The notes under the pieces are model-generated. The model saw only the letters and a list, made by a program, of their open reading frames with translations. It ran no database searches and was not told the origin of the DNA. Positions 7,088 to 10,179 of a DNA stretch of 10,179 bases are shown here, in pieces; within the stretch, counting starts at the first letter, position 1, and each line of letters begins with the position of its first letter. Position numbers and translations under genes: made by a program. Source of the stretch: Pseudomonadota bacterium (GTDB taxonomy: Bacteria; Pseudomonadota; Alphaproteobacteria; Sphingomonadales; Sphingomonadaceae). Location: contig JAEZQR010000222.1 in assembly GCA_023413015.1 (NCBI GenBank), forward strand, positions 1-10,179, given 5' to 3'.

Positions 7088-8854
7088 ATGCCGATCCGCC
7101 GCTTGCCCGACCATCTCGTGAACCAGATTGCCGCAGGCGAGGTCGTCGAGCGACCTGCCAGCGCGCTCAAGGAATTGGTCGAGAATGCGCTCGACGCCGG
7201 CGCCAAGCGGATCGCCATCGAGCTGTCGCAGGGCGGTGTCGAGCTGATCTCGGTCGTCGATGACGGCTGCGGCATGGGCGCTGACGAGATGCGGCTGGCG
7301 CTCGAGCGGCACGCGACCTCGAAGCTGCCGACCGAGGATCTCTCCGCCATCGCCACCCTTGGCTTCCGCGGCGAGGCCTTGCCGTCGATCGCCAGCGTCA
7401 GCCGCCTGTCCCTGACCAGCCGTTGTGGTGCGGGCGAGGGGTGGCGGATCGCCATCGATCATGGACGGGTCGAGGCGGACGGGCCGGTGGCGGCCCCGGT
7501 CGGCACTCGCGTCGCGGTCGAGAGCCTGTTCGGCAAGGTGCCGGCGCGGCGCAAGTTCCTGAAATCGGAGCGTTCGGAACTCGCGGCTTGCATCGATGTC
7601 GTGCGGCGGCTGGCGATGGCGCACGCCGATGTGGCGTTCGAGCTGCGGCACGATGGCCGCAAGCTGATCGATGCGGCGCCCGGCGGCTCGATGTTGGAGA
7701 GCGCGCGCGTGGCGCGGCTGGCGGCGCTGCTTGGCGTGGAGTTCACCGACAATGCCTCGCCGGTTGATCTCGAGCGCGAAGGGCTACGGCTGGGCGGACT
7801 GGCGGGGGTGCCGACTTACAACCGCGGCGTTGCCGATCATCAGTATCTCTTCGTCAACGGCCGGCCGGTGCGCGACCGGCTGCTCGTAGGCGCTGTACGT
7901 GGGGCGTATCAGGATTTGCTGGCGCGGGACCGGCACCCTGTGGTCGTGCTGTTCCTCGACGTGCCGGCGGACTTCGTCGACGTGAACGTCCATCCCGCGA
8001 AGACCGAGGTGCGGTTCCGTGACGCCAACCTCGTGCGGGGGCTGATCGTCGGCGGGCTGCGGCGGGCGCTGGATGCGTCGGCGCATCAGGCCGCAACCAC
8101 GGTCGCAGCTTCGACGCTGGAGGCACTAAGGCCGGCGATGCCGATGCCGGCGTCATTCCCGACGGCGGAAGCTCCGGCGTTTGCCGAGCGGCGGCTCGAC
8201 TTCGGGATGGCCCCGGCCGCGCGGCCGTCGGAGCCGGTCGAGAGCATGCCGGTATCGGCGCCGGCGACCGAGTTCCCGCTCGGCGTGGCGCGAGGGCAGG
8301 TGCACAACACCTATATCGTCGCGGAAGCGGCGGATGGTCTGGTGATCGTCGACCAGCATGCCGCGCACGAGCGGTTGGTGCTCGAGCGGATGAAGGCGGC
8401 GCTCGCGGGCGGCATGACGGCGAGCCAGGCGCTGCTGCTGCCGGAGGTGGTCGAACTTGACGAAGTTGGTGCCGACAGTTTGTCGGCGCGGGCGGACGAG
8501 CTGGCGGCCTGGGGACTTGAGATCGAGCGCTTCGGGGCGCGGGCTGTGCTGGTGAGGGCGGTGCCGGCGATTCTGGGGAACAGGTGCGATGTCAAAGGCT
8601 TGGTCGTCGATCTTGCGGACGAGCTTGAAGCCTACGGCAGCGCGCTGAGCCTCAAGGAGAAGGTCGACGCCGTCTGCGCGACGATGGCGTGCCATGGGTC
8701 GGTGCGCGCGGGGCGTGCGCTGTCGACGGCCGAGATGAACGCGCTGCTCCGCGAGATGGAGGCGACGCCGCATTCGGGCCAATGCAACCATGGCCGCCCC
8801 ACTTACGTGAAGCTGGCCAAGGCTGACATCGAGCGGCTGTTCGGCCGGCGCTAG
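7088..8854 (+). CDS. mutL: MutL, DNA mismatch repair ATPase and endonuclease
   Basis: MutL couples mismatch recognition by MutS to strand incision and excision. The 588-residue product has an N-terminal GHKL ATPase domain: KELVENALDAGA (28-39, with Glu29 as catalytic base and Asn33 for magnesium), DDGCGMG (58-64), GFRGEALPSI (92-101) and GKVPARRKFL (149-158), followed by NVHPAKTEVRF (300-310). A Pro- and Ala-rich linker covers about 335-395. The C-terminal dimerisation domain begins near GVARGQVHNTYI and contains the metal-binding endonuclease motif DQHAAHERLVLE (422-433), fitting DQHA-x2-E-x4-E, plus ACHGSVRAG (534-542) and CNHGRPTY (566-573). This indicates MutL nicks DNA itself, as in bacteria without MutH. 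The ATG at 7088 fits the conserved N-terminus MPIRRLPDHLVNQIAAGEVVERPA. Its TAG stop lies inside a CTAG shared with the stop of the convergent gene. Confidence 0.98.
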   Translation: MPIRRLPDHLVNQIAAGEVVERPASALKELVENALDAGAKRIAIELSQGGVELISVVDDGCGMGADEMRLALERHATSKLPTEDLSAIATLGFRGEALPSIASVSRLSLTSRCGAGEGWRIAIDHGRVEADGPVAAPVGTRVAVESLFGKVPARRKFLKSERSELAACIDVVRRLAMAHADVAFELRHDGRKLIDAAPGGSMLESARVARLAALLGVEFTDNASPVDLEREGLRLGGLAGVPTYNRGVADHQYLFVNGRPVRDRLLVGAVRGAYQDLLARDRHPVVVLFLDVPADFVDVNVHPAKTEVRFRDANLVRGLIVGGLRRALDASAHQAATTVAASTLEALRPAMPMPASFPTAEAPAFAERRLDFGMAPAARPSEPVESMPVSAPATEFPLGVARGQVHNTYIVAEAADGLVIVDQHAAHERLVLERMKAALAGGMTASQALLLPEVVELDEVGADSLSARADELAAWGLEIERFGARAVLVRAVPAILGNRCDVKGLVVDLADELEAYGSALSLKEKVDAVCATMACHGSVRAGRALSTAEMNALLREMEATPHSGQCNHGRPTYVKLAKADIERLFGRR

Positions 8855-10179
8855 AGCCCGAGATCGTCGATCGAGAGCAGGCTGGCGTTGCCGCCGGCGC
8901 TGGTGGTGTCGATCGAGACGGTGCGTTCGAGCGCGAAGCGATAGAGATAGTGCGGACCGCCGGCCTTGGGGCCGGTGCCCGACAGGCCCTCACCGCCGAA
9001 CGGCTGGCTGCCGACCACGGCACCGATCATCGAACGGTTGACGTAGAGGTTGCCGACCTTGGCCTCGGCAATGACGCGGTCGGCGGTGGAGGCGATGCGG
9101 CTGTGGAGACCCATCGTCAGGCCGTAGTTGCGCGCGTTGACGCGACGCACCGTGTCTTCGAGCTCGCCGGCCTTCCAGGTGGCGACGTGGAGGAGGGGGC
9201 CGAACCACTCCTGGTTCAGGTCCTCGATCCGGTCGAGCTGGATGATCGTCGGCGGGATGAACAGGCCGTCTGCCGCAGGTGCTTCGAGGGCATGGACCCA
9301 GTGGTTGCGCATCGACTGGCGATAGGTTTCGAGGCGGTCGTAGGCCGGCTTGTCGATCACCGGGCCGACGTCGGTGCGGATGTCGCCGGGATCACCGAGG
9401 ACGAGCGTGTCCATCGCGCCTTTGAGCATGTGCAGCGTGCGCTCGGCGACCTCCTCCTGCAGCAGCAGCAGGCGCAGCGCCGAGCAGCGCTGACCGGCGG
9501 AGCGGAAGGCCGAGGTGATGACGTCGGCGACCACCTGCTCGGGGAGTGCGGTCGAATCGACGATCATCGCGTTGATGCCGCCGGTCTCCGCGATGAAAGG
9601 GATGATCGGACGTTCGTCATGGTCGAGCAGCGAGCGGGCGATCGCCTTGGCAGTCGCGGTCGAGCCGGTGAAGGCGACGCCGGCGACGCGCGGGTCGGCG
9701 ACGAGCGCGCGGCCGACCTCGGGGCCGCCGGGCACGAACTGCAGGACATCCTGCGGCACGCCGGCTTCATAGGCGAGCTCGACCGCACGTTGCGCGATCA
9801 GCGGCGTCTGCGGGGCCGGCTTGGCGACGACCGAGTTGCCGGCGACGAGCGCGGCAGCGACCTGGCCGATGAAGATCGCCAGCGGGAAGTTCCACGGGGC
9901 GATGGCGGCGAACACGCCGCGGCCCGACAGGCGCAGCTCGTTGCGCTCGCCCGTGGGGCCGGGGAGCGGGATCGGCGCGAACTGCTCGCGCGCGTTGTTG
10001 GCGTAGTAGCGGCAGAAGTCGACCGCCTCGCGCACCTCGGCGATGGCGTCGGGCATCGTCTTCTTCGCTTCCTTGACGCAGAGCGCCATCAGCTCGGTGC
10101 GGTTCGCCTCCATGAGATCGGCGAGGCGGTCGAGACAGGCGGCGCGGGCCTCGACGGACGTCCGGCTCCATGCCTCGGC
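8851..10179 (-). CDS. putA: PutA C-terminal part: delta-1-pyrroline-5-carboxylate dehydrogenase domain (partial)
   Basis: This is the aldehyde dehydrogenase domain that oxidises glutamate semialdehyde, the open form of pyrroline-5-carboxylate, to glutamate with NAD+, the second step of proline catabolism. The last 442 residues are visible and the frame is open to the right edge, so the N-terminus lies outside. The internal ATG at 10113 is not the start, since EAWSRTSVEARAACLDRLAD upstream continues the family pattern. Counting from the first visible residue: DAIAEVREAVDFCRYYA (44-60, typical of PutA), PWNFP with oxyanion Asn97, VAKPAPQTP (118-126), FTGS (170-173), general-base region ETGG with Glu198, and SAGQRC with the catalytic Cys232. 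The end (SAGGNASLLSIDD) is typical of bifunctional PutA lacking the extra C-terminal domain. A proline dehydrogenase domain is therefore predicted to the right but not seen; a stand-alone P5C dehydrogenase remains possible. KEAKKT replaces the common REAGKT near residue 40. Confidence 0.93.
   Translation of the reverse strand, partial: AEAWSRTSVEARAACLDRLADLMEANRTELMALCVKEAKKTMPDAIAEVREAVDFCRYYANNAREQFAPIPLPGPTGERNELRLSGRGVFAAIAPWNFPLAIFIGQVAAALVAGNSVVAKPAPQTPLIAQRAVELAYEAGVPQDVLQFVPGGPEVGRALVADPRVAGVAFTGSTATAKAIARSLLDHDERPIIPFIAETGGINAMIVDSTALPEQVVADVITSAFRSAGQRCSALRLLLLQEEVAERTLHMLKGAMDTLVLGDPGDIRTDVGPVIDKPAYDRLETYRQSMRNHWVHALEAPAADGLFIPPTIIQLDRIEDLNQEWFGPLLHVATWKAGELEDTVRRVNARNYGLTMGLHSRIASTADRVIAEAKVGNLYVNRSMIGAVVGSQPFGGEGLSGTGPKAGGPHYLYRFALERTVSIDTTSAGGNASLLSIDDLGL

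Overview
The window looks like chromosomal DNA of an alphaproteobacterium, most probably a sphingomonad. It is GC-rich, the shape genes run mreB-mreC-mreD-mrdA-rodA, mutL is divergent from mreB, putA converges on mutL, and the promoter in front of mutL fits the Caulobacter-type consensus. The taxonomic call is inference from gene order and protein character; no search was run.

Left end (1 to about 1195): a decayed integrative-element boundary. A tyrosine-recombinase (phage-type integrase) gene is readable in one frame but carries two in-frame stops (TGA at 101-103, TAG at 623-625), and its N-terminus is not recognisable. It ends 34 bases from the CCA end of an intact tRNA-Lys(CTT) on the minus strand, the usual layout when an element has integrated at a tRNA 3' end.

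Centre (1313-6901, minus strand): a compact cell-elongation operon in the order mreB, mreC, mreD, mrdA (PBP2), rodA. MreB filaments, the membrane-anchored MreC and MreD, the SEDS glycosyltransferase RodA and its transpeptidase partner PBP2 together build the lateral peptidoglycan of rod-shaped cells. The mreC/mreD and mreD/mrdA junctions are both GTGA overlaps, where the stop of one gene shares bases with the GTG start of the next, and rodA starts 5 bases after mrdA. Tight co-translation is likely. All catalytic motifs I looked for are intact.

Right part (6902-10179): a 186-base divergent control region separates mreB from mutL (plus strand). It holds a good mutL promoter placed so close to the ATG that the transcript should be leaderless or nearly so. 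MutL carries both the ATPase motifs and the C-terminal endonuclease motif of MutH-independent mismatch repair. Its stop codon shares a CTAG tetranucleotide with the stop of the convergent gene, which is the C-terminal 442 residues of a PutA-type delta-1-pyrroline-5-carboxylate dehydrogenase running off the right edge.

Apart from the integrase remnant this is ordinary core genome. I found no convincing previously undescribed system. The more interesting points are the doubly nonsense-mutated but otherwise intact recombinase, the shared CTAG stop, the probably leaderless mutL and the repeated GTGA couplings.
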